Below are positions 54,467 through 63,075 of a stretch of DNA of 64,000 nucleotides, in pieces. The notes beneath the pieces are model-generated. The model did not search any database. It was given only the letters and a program-made list of their open reading frames with translations, and was not told the origin of the DNA. A program made the translations under genes and the position numbers. The stretch spans positions 186,001 to 250,000 of the forward strand of contig NZ_JACHXZ010000001.1 of NCBI RefSeq assembly GCF_014192475.1. Direction: 5' to 3'. Every line of letters begins with the position of its first letter. Within the stretch, counting starts at the first letter, position 1. This stretch comes from Simiduia aestuariiviva (GTDB lineage: Bacteria > Pseudomonadota > Gammaproteobacteria > Pseudomonadales > Cellvibrionaceae).

Positions 54467-54916
54467 ATGTCTACCGAGCTTAGAACCCGTATCAGCGATG
54501 CCATGAAAGATGCCATGCGCGCGCGGGAAAAGGAGCGCCTTGGCGCTATTCGGCTGATTTTGGCGGAATTTAAGCGCATCGAAGTCGATGAGCGCATAGA
54601 GGTGGAAGACGATCGCGCCTTGGCAGTGCTCGACAAAATGCTCAAACAGCGCCGCGACAGCCTGACCCAATACGAAGCGGCTGGCCGCGAAGATCTGGCC
54701 GAAGTTGAGCGCTTTGAGATGGGGGTGATTCAAGCATTCCTGCCCGCCCAGCTGACCGCCGACGAACTGGCGGCCATTGTCGTTCAAGCCATTGCCGACA
54801 GCGGTGCCGAATCCATGCGCGATATGGGCAAGGCCATGGGCTTGATCAAGCCGCAGGTGGCGGGTCGCGCCGATATGGGTGATGTGAGCAAGCTGCTCAA
54901 GGCCAAGCTCGCCTAA
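54467..54916 (+). CDS. yqeY: GatB/YqeY domain protein
   Basis: 149 residues of mostly helical YqeY domain: AMKDAMRAREKERLGAIRLILAEFKRIEVDE, YEAAGREDLAEVERFEMGVIQAFLPAQLTADEL, and GKAMGLIKPQVAGRADMGDVSKLLKAKL. Related to the tail of the amidotransferase subunit GatB, which contacts tRNA; its own role is unclear. Start ATG at 54467 after GAGGA. Sits between rpsU and dnaG, common in pseudomonads. Confidence 0.9.
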   Translation: MSTELRTRISDAMKDAMRAREKERLGAIRLILAEFKRIEVDERIEVEDDRALAVLDKMLKQRRDSLTQYEAAGREDLAEVERFEMGVIQAFLPAQLTADELAAIVVQAIADSGAESMRDMGKAMGLIKPQVAGRADMGDVSKLLKAKLA

Positions 54917-54982
54917 GGTATTGGCCTTAGGCTGGGGTGGTGGTTACACTCCAAGGCTTCACTCTCTGGTAACCGGACTCCC

Positions 54983-56968
54983 ATGGCTGGCTTGATCCCC
55001 CAAGATTTTGTTGATGACCTGCTCGATCGCATCGACATCGTCAGCCTGATCGACAGCCGGGTAAAGCTCAAAAAAACCGGCAAAAATTACAGCGCCTGCT
55101 GCCCCTTTCACGACGAAAAAACCCCCTCGTTTACCGTTAGCCAAGACAAACAATTTTTTTACTGCTTCGGCTGTGGTGCCAGCGGCAACGCCGTGGGCTT
55201 TCTCATGGATTACGAGCGCTTGGATTTCCCCGATGCGGTGGAGTCGCTGGCGCACTTGGCGGGGCTTGAGGTGCCGCGCGAGCAGCGCAGCCCCGAGCAG
55301 CAAAAACAGGCGCAAGCGCGCAAAAGTTTGTACACCCTGCTGGAAAAATCCGCCGAACATTTTGAACTGCAATTGAAGGCGCACGGCAATCGCCAGCGCG
55401 CCGTCAACTACCTCAAGGGGCGCGGTTTAACTGGCGATGTGGTGAAGCATTTCGGCATCGGCTACGCGCCCCCGGGCTGGGACAACCTGCTCAAAACCTT
55501 AGGGGTAACCGACGAGGACAAGTCGCTGTTAACCGAGGCCGGCATGTTGATTGCCGGCGAAGGCAAGCTCTACGACCGGTTTCGCGAGCGCGTCATGTTT
55601 CCCATTCGCGATATTCGTGGGCGGGTCATCGGTTTTGGTGGCCGGGTACTGGACGACAGTAAGCCCAAGTATTTGAATTCACCTGAAACACCGGTGTTTC
55701 ACAAGGGCAAAGAACTCTACGGGTTATACGAAGCGCGCCAAGCGTACAAAGATATTCCCCGCCTGCTGGTGGTGGAGGGTTACATGGACGTGGTGGCACT
55801 GGCGCAATTTGGCCTGCGCTACGGTGTGGCCACGCTGGGTACTGCCAGCGGTGAAGAGCACCTGCAGCTCGCCTTCAAATACACCAGTGAAGTGGTGTTT
55901 TGTTTCGATGGCGACAACGCCGGTCGGCGCGCGGCAAAGCGGGCGCTGGAGGTGGCGCTGCCAGTCATGCAAGACGGCCGCACAGTGCGCTTTTTGTTTC
56001 TGCCGGACGGTGAAGATCCCGATACGTTAGTGCGTCAAATCGGTCCGGAAAAATTTGAAACGTTGATCCGCGACCGCGCCATTTCGCTGGAAGACTATTT
56101 GTTTGACTCCGTCTCCGACGATTTGGATCTGAAGCGTTTGGAGCACCGGGCGCGCTTGAGTAAATTGGCCGCGCCGCTCATTTATCGCCTGCCCAAGGGG
56201 GTATACCGCGAGCTGATGTTTCAGCAGCTGGCCAAGCGCACCGGACTGGATAGGGCCATGCTCATGGAACTGGCGGAGCGCCCGCCCGAACCTGAAGCCC
56301 CGCCTGCCCCGAGTGCGCGTCCAGCCGCGCCCGCTCTGGATGCGGATGCTGTGCCGCCGATGGTTGCACCGCCGCTAGACGATAGCTATGCCGATTACGA
56401 AAACTTCGACCCCGGCGTCGCCATAGATAACGGCCCGCCGCCCGATTACGATCAGTGGCAGCCCGGCGAGGAAGCGCGCCCGCGGCAACCGCAATTATTT
56501 GCCCCGCGCTCTGAAAAAACCGTGCAATTCACCCCCGCGCGACTGGCGGCGGCGCTATTGCTCTACCACACTGAGCTGGTCGAGCAGGCGGCGCAGGAAC
56601 TTTCTGGGATTGCTGAACTCAATGATCCAGACCTGCCGCTGTTGCAGGCACTGGTCACCTTTTTGGCGGCCCGGCCCTCGGTCACCATTGGTCAGGTGTT
56701 GGGCCATTGGCGCGGGGCCCACGGGCCAGACGCGGAGGCGAGCATAGGTCAATTGGCGGGTATGCACCTGTTCACCAGTGTGGCCGCCGACGATCAGACA
56801 CCGGCACTGCGCGCCCAAGAATTGCAGGATATTTTTAAGGCGCTGCGCCAGCGGCTGGTGGCCCAAGAGAGCCTGCCCCTCGTCGAAAAGGCCAAGCAGC
56901 AAGGCCTAAAGGCGCTAAGTGCCGAAGAACGTGAACAATTACGCGAAATACTGGCGAAAAAAGCCTGA
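54983..56968 (+). CDS. dnaG: DNA primase
   Basis: 661 residues. Zinc-binding domain (about 38-65, CCPFHDEKTPSFTV...FYCFGCGASGNAVGF), RNA polymerase core with FGGRVLDDSKPKYLNSPETPVFHKG, TOPRIM (about 255-340) with LLVVEGYMDVVAL and CFDGDNAGRRAA, a proline-rich linker (about 430-520), and a helical C-terminal helicase-binding domain (about 525-660). Start ATG at 54983. Upstream of rpoD. Confidence 0.97.
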   Translation: MAGLIPQDFVDDLLDRIDIVSLIDSRVKLKKTGKNYSACCPFHDEKTPSFTVSQDKQFFYCFGCGASGNAVGFLMDYERLDFPDAVESLAHLAGLEVPREQRSPEQQKQAQARKSLYTLLEKSAEHFELQLKAHGNRQRAVNYLKGRGLTGDVVKHFGIGYAPPGWDNLLKTLGVTDEDKSLLTEAGMLIAGEGKLYDRFRERVMFPIRDIRGRVIGFGGRVLDDSKPKYLNSPETPVFHKGKELYGLYEARQAYKDIPRLLVVEGYMDVVALAQFGLRYGVATLGTASGEEHLQLAFKYTSEVVFCFDGDNAGRRAAKRALEVALPVMQDGRTVRFLFLPDGEDPDTLVRQIGPEKFETLIRDRAISLEDYLFDSVSDDLDLKRLEHRARLSKLAAPLIYRLPKGVYRELMFQQLAKRTGLDRAMLMELAERPPEPEAPPAPSARPAAPALDADAVPPMVAPPLDDSYADYENFDPGVAIDNGPPPDYDQWQPGEEARPRQPQLFAPRSEKTVQFTPARLAAALLLYHTELVEQAAQELSGIAELNDPDLPLLQALVTFLAARPSVTIGQVLGHWRGAHGPDAEASIGQLAGMHLFTSVAADDQTPALRAQELQDIFKALRQRLVAQESLPLVEKAKQQGLKALSAEEREQLREILAKKA

Positions 56969-57020
56969 ATCATTGGCCTTGAGGCCGGTTTGAATCTGGC
57001 CCCGAGCCCCCATATAGCGT

Positions 57021-57026
57021 TATAAT
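57021..57026 (+). promoter_or_regulatory. Candidate -10 element before rpoD
   Basis: Perfect TATAAT in the 107-base dnaG-rpoD gap, 50 bases before the rpoD ATG. No clear -35 at 16-18 bases; an alternative TTGAAT (56990) with TATAGC (57013) at 17 bases also exists. Confidence 0.4.
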
Positions 57027-57075
57027 GCGCGGCTTTTGCGTCCCCCCACCTCATCTGGTAATAACAGGGTTCAGA

Positions 57076-58929
57076 ATGGTTGATATTGGCAAACAGCAGC
57101 AATCACGAATTAAAGAATTGATTGCTCGCGGTAAGGAACAGGGTTACCTCACCTATTCCGAAGTGAATGACCACTTACCAGAGGATATTTCTGACCCGGA
57201 TCAGGTTGAAGACATCATCCAGATGATCAACGACATGGGTATCAAGGTGTTCGAAACCGCACCCGATGCCGATACCCTGTTGATGACCGATGGTGACAAC
57301 TCTGCCGACGAAATTGCTGCGGCCGAAGCGGCTGCCGCACTGGCTGCGGTTGAAACTGAAGCCGGTCGCACCACCGATCCCGTGCGCATGTACATGCGCG
57401 AAATGGGCACCGTGGAATTGCTGACCCGCGAAGGTGAAATCGCCATCGCCAAGCGCATCGAAGAGGGCATCCGCGAATTGATGCACTCGTTGGCCTATTG
57501 GCCCGGTGCCGTGCAGCAATTAATTGGCGAATACGACCTCATCGCCAAAGAAGAGCGCCGTATGGTAGATGTCATCGCCGGTTGGTTAGACCCCGCCGAC
57601 GAAGTGCCGACTGCTGCCGAGCAAGCGCAGATGCGCGAAGACGCCGCCAACGCCGCTGCGGAAAACGAAGACGACGATGACGATGACGACAGCACCGAAG
57701 AGGAAAGCAACGACGGCGGTGTCGATCCCGAAGAGGCTCGCGAGCGCATTGAAGCCCTGCGTGCAGCGTTAACCAAATACGAAAAAGCTGTGGCTAAGCA
57801 TGGCCGTAGCCACAAGACCACCGACAAGCTGATCGCTGAAGTGGGCGACATTTTCAAATTCTTCAAGTTGCCGCCCCGTCAGTTCGATCCGCTCTACACC
57901 CGCGTGCGCGGAATGTTGGATCGCGTGCGCGCAGAAGAGCGCACCATCATGAGCTTGTGTGTGCGCACCGCGGGCATGCCACGGAAAACTTTCATCAAAG
58001 AGTTTCCTGGCCAAGAGACCAATGAAAATTGGGCCGCTGAAATCATTAAGAAAAAGCGCGATTACGCCGAGGCCCTCAAAGCCATCGAGCCTGAAATCGT
58101 GCGCAGTCAGCGCAAGCTGCAGCAAATTGAAGCCGAAGCTGATTTGGATTTAACCTCCATTAAAGAGATCAACCGCCGCATGTCCATCGGCGAAGCGCGC
58201 GCGCGCCGGGCCAAGAAAGAAATGGTCGAGGCCAACCTGCGTCTGGTGATCTCCATTGCGAAAAAATACACCAACCGTGGTCTGCAATTCCTGGATCTGA
58301 TCCAGGAGGGCAACATCGGCTTGATGAAAGCGGTAGACAAGTTTGAATACCGTCGCGGTTACAAGTTCTCCACTTACGCCACTTGGTGGATTCGTCAGGC
58401 GATCACGCGTTCCATCGCAGATCAGGCGCGCACCATCCGTATTCCCGTGCACATGATAGAGACCATCAACAAGCTCAATCGCGTCAGCCGCCAAATGCTT
58501 CAGGAAATGGGTCGCGAGCCCACGCCCGAAGAGCTGGGCGAGCGCATGGAAATGCCAGAAGACAAAGTGCGCAAGGTGCTTAAAATCGCCAAAGAGCCTA
58601 TCTCCATGGAGACGCCCATCGGCGACGATGAAGATTCGCATCTGGGTGACTTCATCGAAGACGGCACCATCACCTCACCGGTGGATTCCGCCACGGTGGA
58701 AGGTTTGATAGAAGCCACGCGCGATGTGCTGTCTGGCCTTACCGCCCGTGAAGCAAAAGTGCTGCGCATGCGTTTCGGTATCGACATGAACACCGACCAC
58801 ACCCTGGAAGAAGTGGGCAAGCAGTTTGACGTTACGCGCGAGCGTATTCGTCAGATCGAAGCCAAAGCGTTGCGCAAATTGCGCCACCCATCGCGCTCCG
58901 ATCACCTGCGCAGTTTCTTAGACGAGTAA
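57076..58929 (+). CDS. rpoD: RNA polymerase primary sigma factor (sigma-70)
   Basis: 617 residues. Region 1.1 at the N-terminus ([28 protein letters not shown]), an acidic non-conserved stretch (about 195-222, seven Asp in a row), region 2 with the -10-binding [41 protein letters not shown], region 3 ([22 protein letters not shown]), and region 4.2 with the -35-binding [26 protein letters not shown]. Start ATG at 57076 (MVDIGKQQQ); a longer reading exists but is unlike known RpoD. Closes the rpsU operon. Confidence 0.98.
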   Translation: MVDIGKQQQSRIKELIARGKEQGYLTYSEVNDHLPEDISDPDQVEDIIQMINDMGIKVFETAPDADTLLMTDGDNSADEIAAAEAAAALAAVETEAGRTTDPVRMYMREMGTVELLTREGEIAIAKRIEEGIRELMHSLAYWPGAVQQLIGEYDLIAKEERRMVDVIAGWLDPADEVPTAAEQAQMREDAANAAAENEDDDDDDDSTEEESNDGGVDPEEARERIEALRAALTKYEKAVAKHGRSHKTTDKLIAEVGDIFKFFKLPPRQFDPLYTRVRGMLDRVRAEERTIMSLCVRTAGMPRKTFIKEFPGQETNENWAAEIIKKKRDYAEALKAIEPEIVRSQRKLQQIEAEADLDLTSIKEINRRMSIGEARARRAKKEMVEANLRLVISIAKKYTNRGLQFLDLIQEGNIGLMKAVDKFEYRRGYKFSTYATWWIRQAITRSIADQARTIRIPVHMIETINKLNRVSRQMLQEMGREPTPEELGERMEMPEDKVRKVLKIAKEPISMETPIGDDEDSHLGDFIEDGTITSPVDSATVEGLIEATRDVLSGLTAREAKVLRMRFGIDMNTDHTLEEVGKQFDVTRERIRQIEAKALRKLRHPSRSDHLRSFLDE

Positions 58930-58950
58930 TTTAAGTATTTGCAGATAGTC

Positions 58951-58982
58951 AGAGGCGCATTATAATGCGCCTCTGTTTTTTT
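58951..58982 (+). terminator. Intrinsic terminator after rpoD
   Basis: Perfect 24-base palindrome made of two 12-base arms, AGAGGCGCATTA and TAATGCGCCTCT, followed by GTTTTTTT. Confidence 0.93.
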
Positions 58983-59011
58983 AAGCCCGTCAAAGGCTTA
59001 GCGCTGTACCC

Positions 59012-59182
59012 GCACCGACTCTGCTCCGTGCAGATCGGGTGTACCCTACATCCATGTAGGGCAACGCCGCCACAGCGCAAAAGATAGCAAAACAAAACGC
59101 AGAGATTTTGCGTTGAGGTAAGGAGCCGCGGAGATGGCGGAGGGAGCATAGATCAACTATGTGACCGACAGAGCCGAGCACG
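59012..59182. repeat. 171-bp direct repeat element, copy 1
   Basis: First of two full copies in the intergenic region between rpoD and the tRNA. It begins GCACCGACTCTGCTCC and ends GAGCCGAGCACG. Internal hairpins: CCCTACAT-CC-ATGTAGGG, AACGCA-gagattt-TGCGTT, CATAG-atcaa-CTATG. No transposase, no recognised coding sequence. Confidence 0.85.
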
Positions 59183-59233
59183 CAACACGCTCCTGCGGTT
59201 GCGACACTTCCGCAATCCGTGGCGGTCGCACGC

Positions 59234-59404
59234 GCACCGACTCTGCTCCGTGCAGATCTGGTGTACCCTACATCCTTGTAGGGCGACGCCACCACGGCGC
59301 AAAAGATAGCAAAACAAAACGCAGAGATTTTGCGTTGAGGTAAGGAGCCGCGGAGGTGGCGGAGGGAGCATAGATCAACTATGTGACCGACAGAGCCGAG
59401 CACG
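59234..59404. repeat. 171-bp direct repeat element, copy 2
   Basis: Same length as copy 1 with six substitutions by eye (about 96% identity) and no gaps; separated from it by 51 bases. The first hairpin here is CCCTACA-TCCT-TGTAGGG, so one base of pairing is lost. Confidence 0.85.
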
Positions 59405-59431
59405 TGACGCCACCACAGCGCAAAAGATCAA
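59405..59431. repeat. Partial third copy of the 171-bp element
   Basis: TGACGCCACCACAGCGCAAAAGATC matches an internal segment of the 171-bp repeats, ending seven bases before the tRNA. Confidence 0.6.
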
Positions 59432-59437
59432 GTTTAA

Positions 59438-59514
59438 GGGCCTTTAGCTCAGTTGGTTAGAGCATCCGACTCATAATCGGCAGGTCCCCAGTTCAAGTCT
59501 GGGAAGGCCCACCA
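59438..59514 (+). tRNA. tRNA-Ile (CAT anticodon, lysidine type)
   Basis: 77 bases including an encoded CCA end. Acceptor GGGCCTT / AAGGCCC, D-arm TTAGCTCAGTTGGTTAGAGC, anticodon arm CCGAC-TCATAAT-CGG with CAT at 59472-59474, T-arm CCCCAGTTCAAGTCTGGG. Elongator Met and Ile2 tRNAs both carry CAT; here C4-G69 and C5-G68 in the acceptor stem, the pairs recognised by TilS, favour Ile2 (AUA-reading after lysidine modification). E. coli also has ileX near rpoD. Confidence 0.88.
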
Positions 59515-59516
59515 TA

Positions 59517-59561
59517 TTAAATAAAAAAGGCCACCGCTTTTAGGTGGCCTTTTTTATTTAA
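59517..59561 (+). terminator. Terminator after tRNA-Ile
   Basis: 19-base-pair stem TTAAATAAAAAAGGCCACC / GGTGGCCTTTTTTATTTAA with a 7-base loop. Confidence 0.92.
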
Positions 59562-59608
59562 CACGCAGTGTCATTGCCTGTCATGTTCGCTCTGCGCCAG
59601 TTCACTCA
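59526..59608. repeat. 83-bp terminator module, copy 1
   Basis: Starts inside the terminator stem (AAAGGCCACC) and ends CCAGTTCACTCA. Nearly identical to 59735-59817: five differences in 83 bases, same length. Confidence 0.85.
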
Positions 59609-59652
59609 TTGCGCAGCAATGTGAAACAAGGCGATAGCCGCAGCCCGCAGGG

Positions 59653-59678
59653 TCACAACAGGCCCAAGCCTGTTGTGA
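59653..59678. other. 11-bp perfect hairpin between the repeat copies
   Basis: TCACAACAGGC-CCAA-GCCTGTTGTGA. No T run follows on the plus strand, so not a standard terminator. Lies between the two 83-bp copies. Confidence 0.7.
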
Positions 59679-59683
59679 TTAAC

Positions 59684-59694
59684 TCTGGGAAGGC
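59684..59694 (+). other. Possible remnant of a tRNA 3' end
   Basis: TCTGGGAAGGC is identical to bases 59498-59508 of the tRNA (3' T-arm plus acceptor strand), and the preceding AA also matches. It precedes the second 83-bp copy, as the real tRNA precedes the first. Confidence 0.4.
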
Positions 59695-59734
59695 ATCTTT
59701 TTTCTTTTCCTCGGCGTGAACCCCATCCAGCGAT

Positions 59735-59817
59735 AAAGGCCACCGATTTTAGGTGGCCTTTTTTATTTAACACGCAGTGTCATTATCTGTCTTGTTCGCT
59801 CCGCGCCAGTTCACTCA
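59735..59817. repeat. 83-bp terminator module, copy 2
   Basis: Duplicate of the module after the tRNA, with its own hairpin AAAGGCCACC-gatttta-GGTGGCCTTT and T run. Confidence 0.85.
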
Positions 59818-59892
59818 GGCAAACAAAGGATCACCTGTTTTCATTGAATTGAAATAACCAATACGGGTTTGGATTAAGGCCATCATTCAAAA

Positions 59893-59921
59893 AAATAAGT
59901 GGCAAAAAATGCCACTTATTT
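59893..59921 (-). terminator. Intrinsic terminator of the nuclease gene
   Basis: AAATAAGTGGCA-AAAAA-TGCCACTTATTT; read on the minus strand it is followed by a T-rich run, closing the nuclease gene at 59962. Confidence 0.85.
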
Positions 59922-59961
59922 ATACTTCAAGTTAAACGTATTTGTAAAACTTCGAACAGAG

Positions 59962-60732
59962 TTAACAGCCTAGGCTGCTGCTGAGTCCGCCTGTTTGTCC
60001 TTCCACGGCGGGCTCCTTATAGCTCGGTAGGGAGGGCATGATGTTCAGACCTGAGCGCCATTCCACTTCATTAACCGTGACTTCTTTACTGCAATGGCTC
60101 GCGCTGCGAGATGTGTTTTGCTCCATGATAAAGGCCGAAGCTTCCACCCAGCCGTTGTTGTCGGTAATCACAACTTTAAAGTAGCCCGACGGTATGGTGT
60201 GTGATTCATCGGCGTTAGGTAGGGTGCCGAAATACCACTCGTACAAGGGACCTGTAACCACATAGACATCTTGGCCAGTGCGCGCAAGATTGCGCACCGC
60301 GGTTTCTAATCGCACCCATGGCCCTTGGTTTAGGTCTGAAGATTGCGGCGTAATATTGGAAAGGTAATTCGTTTGCGCCCAGTAGGCAGTGTTACTGAAT
60401 GAGGCCAGAGGAACCTGATGCCCGCGGTCGGTACCTAGGGTTGCGTGGGCATTGGTGTAATCCGACGGCTCCAATGTTGCGCTGCTACTGATATTGGGGT
60501 CTGCCTTCCAATAGCGTGATCGACTTGGCCCGTCGATGGTGACTTGAGTCACCTGATAAGCCGTCCAGTTCGCAAACTTTGTGGATGAATTATTGTGCAG
60601 TGTGTAGATGGGGCGCGTAATGGTTTGGCCGGATTTACCCGTTGGACAACCATAGACACAATTCCCAGCAAATACCCAGCTACTGGCAAGTGATACCCCA
60701 AGTGAGACGATAAAACAGAAGGTGTTTTTCAT
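59962..60732 (-). CDS. Secreted DNA/RNA non-specific endonuclease
   Basis: 256 residues with a signal peptide (about 1-22, KNTFCFIVSLGVSLASSWVFA). Endonuclease_NS family (Serratia nuclease type): the catalytic DRGH in TLGTDRGHQVPLASF (about 100-114), then NYLSNITPQSSDLNQGPWVRLE with the magnesium-binding Asn, and VYVVTGPLYE. Five cysteines could form disulfides in the mature protein. Probably cleaves extracellular DNA and RNA for nutrients or biofilm turnover. Start ATG at 60732 after AGGAA. Own terminator; stands alone. Confidence 0.92.
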   Translation of the reverse strand: MKNTFCFIVSLGVSLASSWVFAGNCVYGCPTGKSGQTITRPIYTLHNNSSTKFANWTAYQVTQVTIDGPSRSRYWKADPNISSSATLEPSDYTNAHATLGTDRGHQVPLASFSNTAYWAQTNYLSNITPQSSDLNQGPWVRLETAVRNLARTGQDVYVVTGPLYEWYFGTLPNADESHTIPSGYFKVVITDNNGWVEASAFIMEQNTSRSASHCSKEVTVNEVEWRSGLNIMPSLPSYKEPAVEGQTGGLSSSLGC

Positions 60733-61124
60733 AATTATTCCTACTGAAGATTGATTGACTTTGAGTACAACAGAGGAATATTAGTGGAGCGGTACGCTAG
60801 TGCCAGTTTTAATCGAGAAATATTTTTTGGAAGAAATGTTGGTAAGGTTTTTATGGATTTAACTTAATTTAAGTTAACGACTTGTGTAGGCCGAGCGATG
60901 TATTGAGCGGTCACACAAAACACATTTAGGTATTGAAAGGGTGGGCTTTTTACGAAAATGGCTGGGAGGAAAAGTGTGTTTGCCTCACTGCCAGAATAGG
61001 CTCGTTAGGGCAATGCGCAATCTGAGTTGGGCGTTGTGTCTTGCACCAAGGGCGGCAGCGGGTGCGAGAATTTCTCGTGCCGCTTGGGTGTAATTTATCG
61101 TGGCATCCTGTCGAAGCGCCTTGC
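60733..61124. other. Intergenic region upstream of the nuclease gene
   Basis: 392 bases, AT-rich near the nuclease gene. Apart from the palindrome at 60859-60877 nothing was recognised; open frames here show no coding character. Confidence 0.6.
60859..60877. promoter_or_regulatory. Palindrome upstream of the nuclease gene
   Basis: TTAACTTA-ATT-TAAGTTAA, a perfect 8-bp inverted repeat 127 bases before the nuclease start codon; could be an operator. Confidence 0.4.
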
Positions 61125-61559
61125 TCAGGGTGCCGATTTCTCGCCCCAGTAACGCTGCATCTCAAAAAATAAAAACGAAGCCGACCAGGTGATAAGCACC
61201 AAGCCCGTCAAGGATTCGATGCCAGTTAAAAAGCGCAGGTTGCCGACGGGTTCGATATCGCCGAAGCCTACGGTGCTGAATACCGTGAAGGAAAAGTACA
61301 CGCAGTCCATCAAGCTGCCGTTGAAGTTGCCCACTAAGGCGCCCCAGCCCGCAGTGTGGGTCATGTAGTAGTAGGCGAAGGCAAATATCCAGACCTCAAT
61401 GGCGTGGGCGATCAGCGCCCCAAACACGCCAAACACGATTCGGTAGCGGTGCTTAATGGGCATTTTGGGGACGATGATCGTGATCCGATAGAGAAACTCA
61501 TAGTGGGTAAGCACCGCCATAGCGACCACTAGGCAATTGAGAATAACTGCTGCAATCAT
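61125..61559 (-). CDS. Two-pore-type potassium channel-like protein
   Basis: 144 residues. Hydrophobic spans at about 2-20, 43-66 and 112-132, with a pore loop before the last span carrying the selectivity filter TVGFGDIEP (about 98-106), a variant of TVGYGD found in bacterial K+ channels. No RCK or cyclic-nucleotide domain. Start ATG at 61559. A 12-bp tandem repeat lies directly upstream. Confidence 0.82.
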   Translation of the reverse strand: MIAAVILNCLVVAMAVLTHYEFLYRITIIVPKMPIKHRYRIVFGVFGALIAHAIEVWIFAFAYYYMTHTAGWGALVGNFNGSLMDCVYFSFTVFSTVGFGDIEPVGNLRFLTGIESLTGLVLITWSASFLFFEMQRYWGEKSAP

Positions 61560-61580
61560 GTGGCGCTCCTGCGTATCGGT

Positions 61581-61628
61581 GTTGTGTCAGTTGTTGTATC
61601 AGTTGTTGTATCAGTTATTGTTTCTGCT
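61581..61628. repeat. 12-bp tandem repeat
   Basis: Four 12-base units: GTTGTGTCAGTT, GTTGTATCAGTT, GTTGTATCAGTT, ATTGTTTCTGCT (last diverged). In the leader of the channel gene. Confidence 0.75.
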
Positions 61629-61685
61629 GTTGTTTTAGGCGCAGTTGAATTGAACTGCGCTGCAAAATAAATCGCAGCGCGCAAT

Positions 61686-62957
61686 TTATTTAGGCCGCTT
61701 GTACACAGCGCCCGCCTTCATCACAAAATTGACTCGCTCAAGCACTGATACATCGTCGAGCGGGTTCGCGCTCACGGCGATAATGTCGGCGGCGTAGGTG
61801 GGTTTGATTTGTCCCAATCGATTTTGTTGGCGAAGCAGTGCGGCGCTGTGCAGTGTGGCCGCCTGAATCGCTTGCAGCGGCGTCATGCCAAATTGCACCA
61901 TGCGGCTAAATTGTTTGGCATTGTCGCCGTGGGGGTAAACGCCGGCATCAGAACCAAATACCACGCGCGCACCGGTGTTAACCGCAAGGGCAAAGCTCTC
62001 GCGTTGGCGGGTGCCCACCTGGCGCTCTTTATCAATGTTTTCCTGCGGCACGCCGTTCGCTTCACCCATGCTCAGGGTGTACTCGGTGTTGTAGATGTCC
62101 ATGGATAAAAAGGTGCCGTGTTTCTTGGCAAGCTTGGCAGTTTTTTTGTCTAGAAAGCTTACGTGCTCAACGGAGTCAACGCCCGCTTGAATGGCGTAGG
62201 CGATGCCCTCGGTGCCGTGTGCGTGGGCCGCAACCGGGCGCCCGTGGGTGTGGGCTTCATCCACAATGGCCTGCATTTCTTCAAGCGTGTATTGGCGTTG
62301 TCCCACTTGCGTGCCTTTCGAAAAAACGCCGCCGGTGGCGCAAAATTTAATGAGATCCACTTGGTACTTCACATTTTTTCGCACCTGCGCACGGGCCGCC
62401 CAAGGGCCATCGGCGACACCGTCGGCGCGCTGATTAAAGGCGTGATTCAGTGAGTTTTCATCACAGTGGCCACCGGTAATACCCAGTGCAGGGCCCGCCA
62501 CGAACATGCGCGGCCCCGGTATATCGCCCGCATTGATGGCATTGCGCACGGCCACGTCTTGGTAGTCGCTCGAGCCCACATCGCGCACGGTGGTAAAGCC
62601 CGCTAGCAGGGTTTTCTTCGCATTCACTACCCCGCCAATAACGGCGCGATGTGGCGATTCAAATAGCGGTGCATAGAAATCCCCGCTGAAGTTTTCCACC
62701 AAGTGGGTGTGCATGTCCATAACGCCAGGCAGTACCCAATGATTGCGCAGGTCGATAATTTTTACGTCGTCGCCAGTAAGGTAGCCGGGTTTAACGGCGC
62801 TGATTGTATCGCCCTCGATGACAATGGTGTGCGCGCTAAGTATTTTCCCTGTTTCCACATCGAGCAGGTGGCCGGCGTGAAGATATATTTCGGCATGGCC
62901 GAGGGATGAGATTAATAGACCGATGGTGAGCGAGGCTGCGCGGGTAAACGAAATCAT
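61686..62957 (-). CDS. Exported amidohydrolase (prolidase/imidazolonepropionase-like)
   Basis: 423 residues with a signal peptide (about 1-22). Metal-dependent amidohydrolase: VMDMHTHLVE (HxH), DLIKFCATGG with the bridging lysine, PVAAHAHGTEG and SVEHVSFLD with further histidines, VVFGSDAGVYPHG with the catalytic Asp, and MTPLQAIQAATLHSAALL. This subgroup includes secreted Xaa-Pro dipeptidases and other peptidases. Start ATG at 62957 after GGAG (an in-frame reading further upstream lacks a site). Next to a TonB-dependent receptor gene on the same strand. Confidence 0.83.
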   Translation of the reverse strand: MISFTRAASLTIGLLISSLGHAEIYLHAGHLLDVETGKILSAHTIVIEGDTISAVKPGYLTGDDVKIIDLRNHWVLPGVMDMHTHLVENFSGDFYAPLFESPHRAVIGGVVNAKKTLLAGFTTVRDVGSSDYQDVAVRNAINAGDIPGPRMFVAGPALGITGGHCDENSLNHAFNQRADGVADGPWAARAQVRKNVKYQVDLIKFCATGGVFSKGTQVGQRQYTLEEMQAIVDEAHTHGRPVAAHAHGTEGIAYAIQAGVDSVEHVSFLDKKTAKLAKKHGTFLSMDIYNTEYTLSMGEANGVPQENIDKERQVGTRQRESFALAVNTGARVVFGSDAGVYPHGDNAKQFSRMVQFGMTPLQAIQAATLHSAALLRQQNRLGQIKPTYAADIIAVSANPLDDVSVLERVNFVMKAGAVYKRPK

Positions 62958-63075
62958 TGGCTGGCTCCACAGTGTTATTGGTTTTGTCGCGCTCAACGAG
63001 CGACGGTTGGATGGGCGGCTCTTAGAATACGGCATAGTGCGGCACGCTGTCGCCCTGATGTTCTAGCTCGTCAAT

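Noticed and set aside
58990-59403. Minus-strand open frame of 137 codons running through both 171-bp repeats
   Set aside because: The frame persists only because the repeat period is a multiple of three. Four of the substitutions between copies change residues, and there is no ribosome-binding site or known domain.
60950-61165. Minus-strand open frame of 71 codons upstream of the nuclease
   Set aside because: It overlaps the end of the channel gene, has no ribosome-binding site and no recognisable motif.
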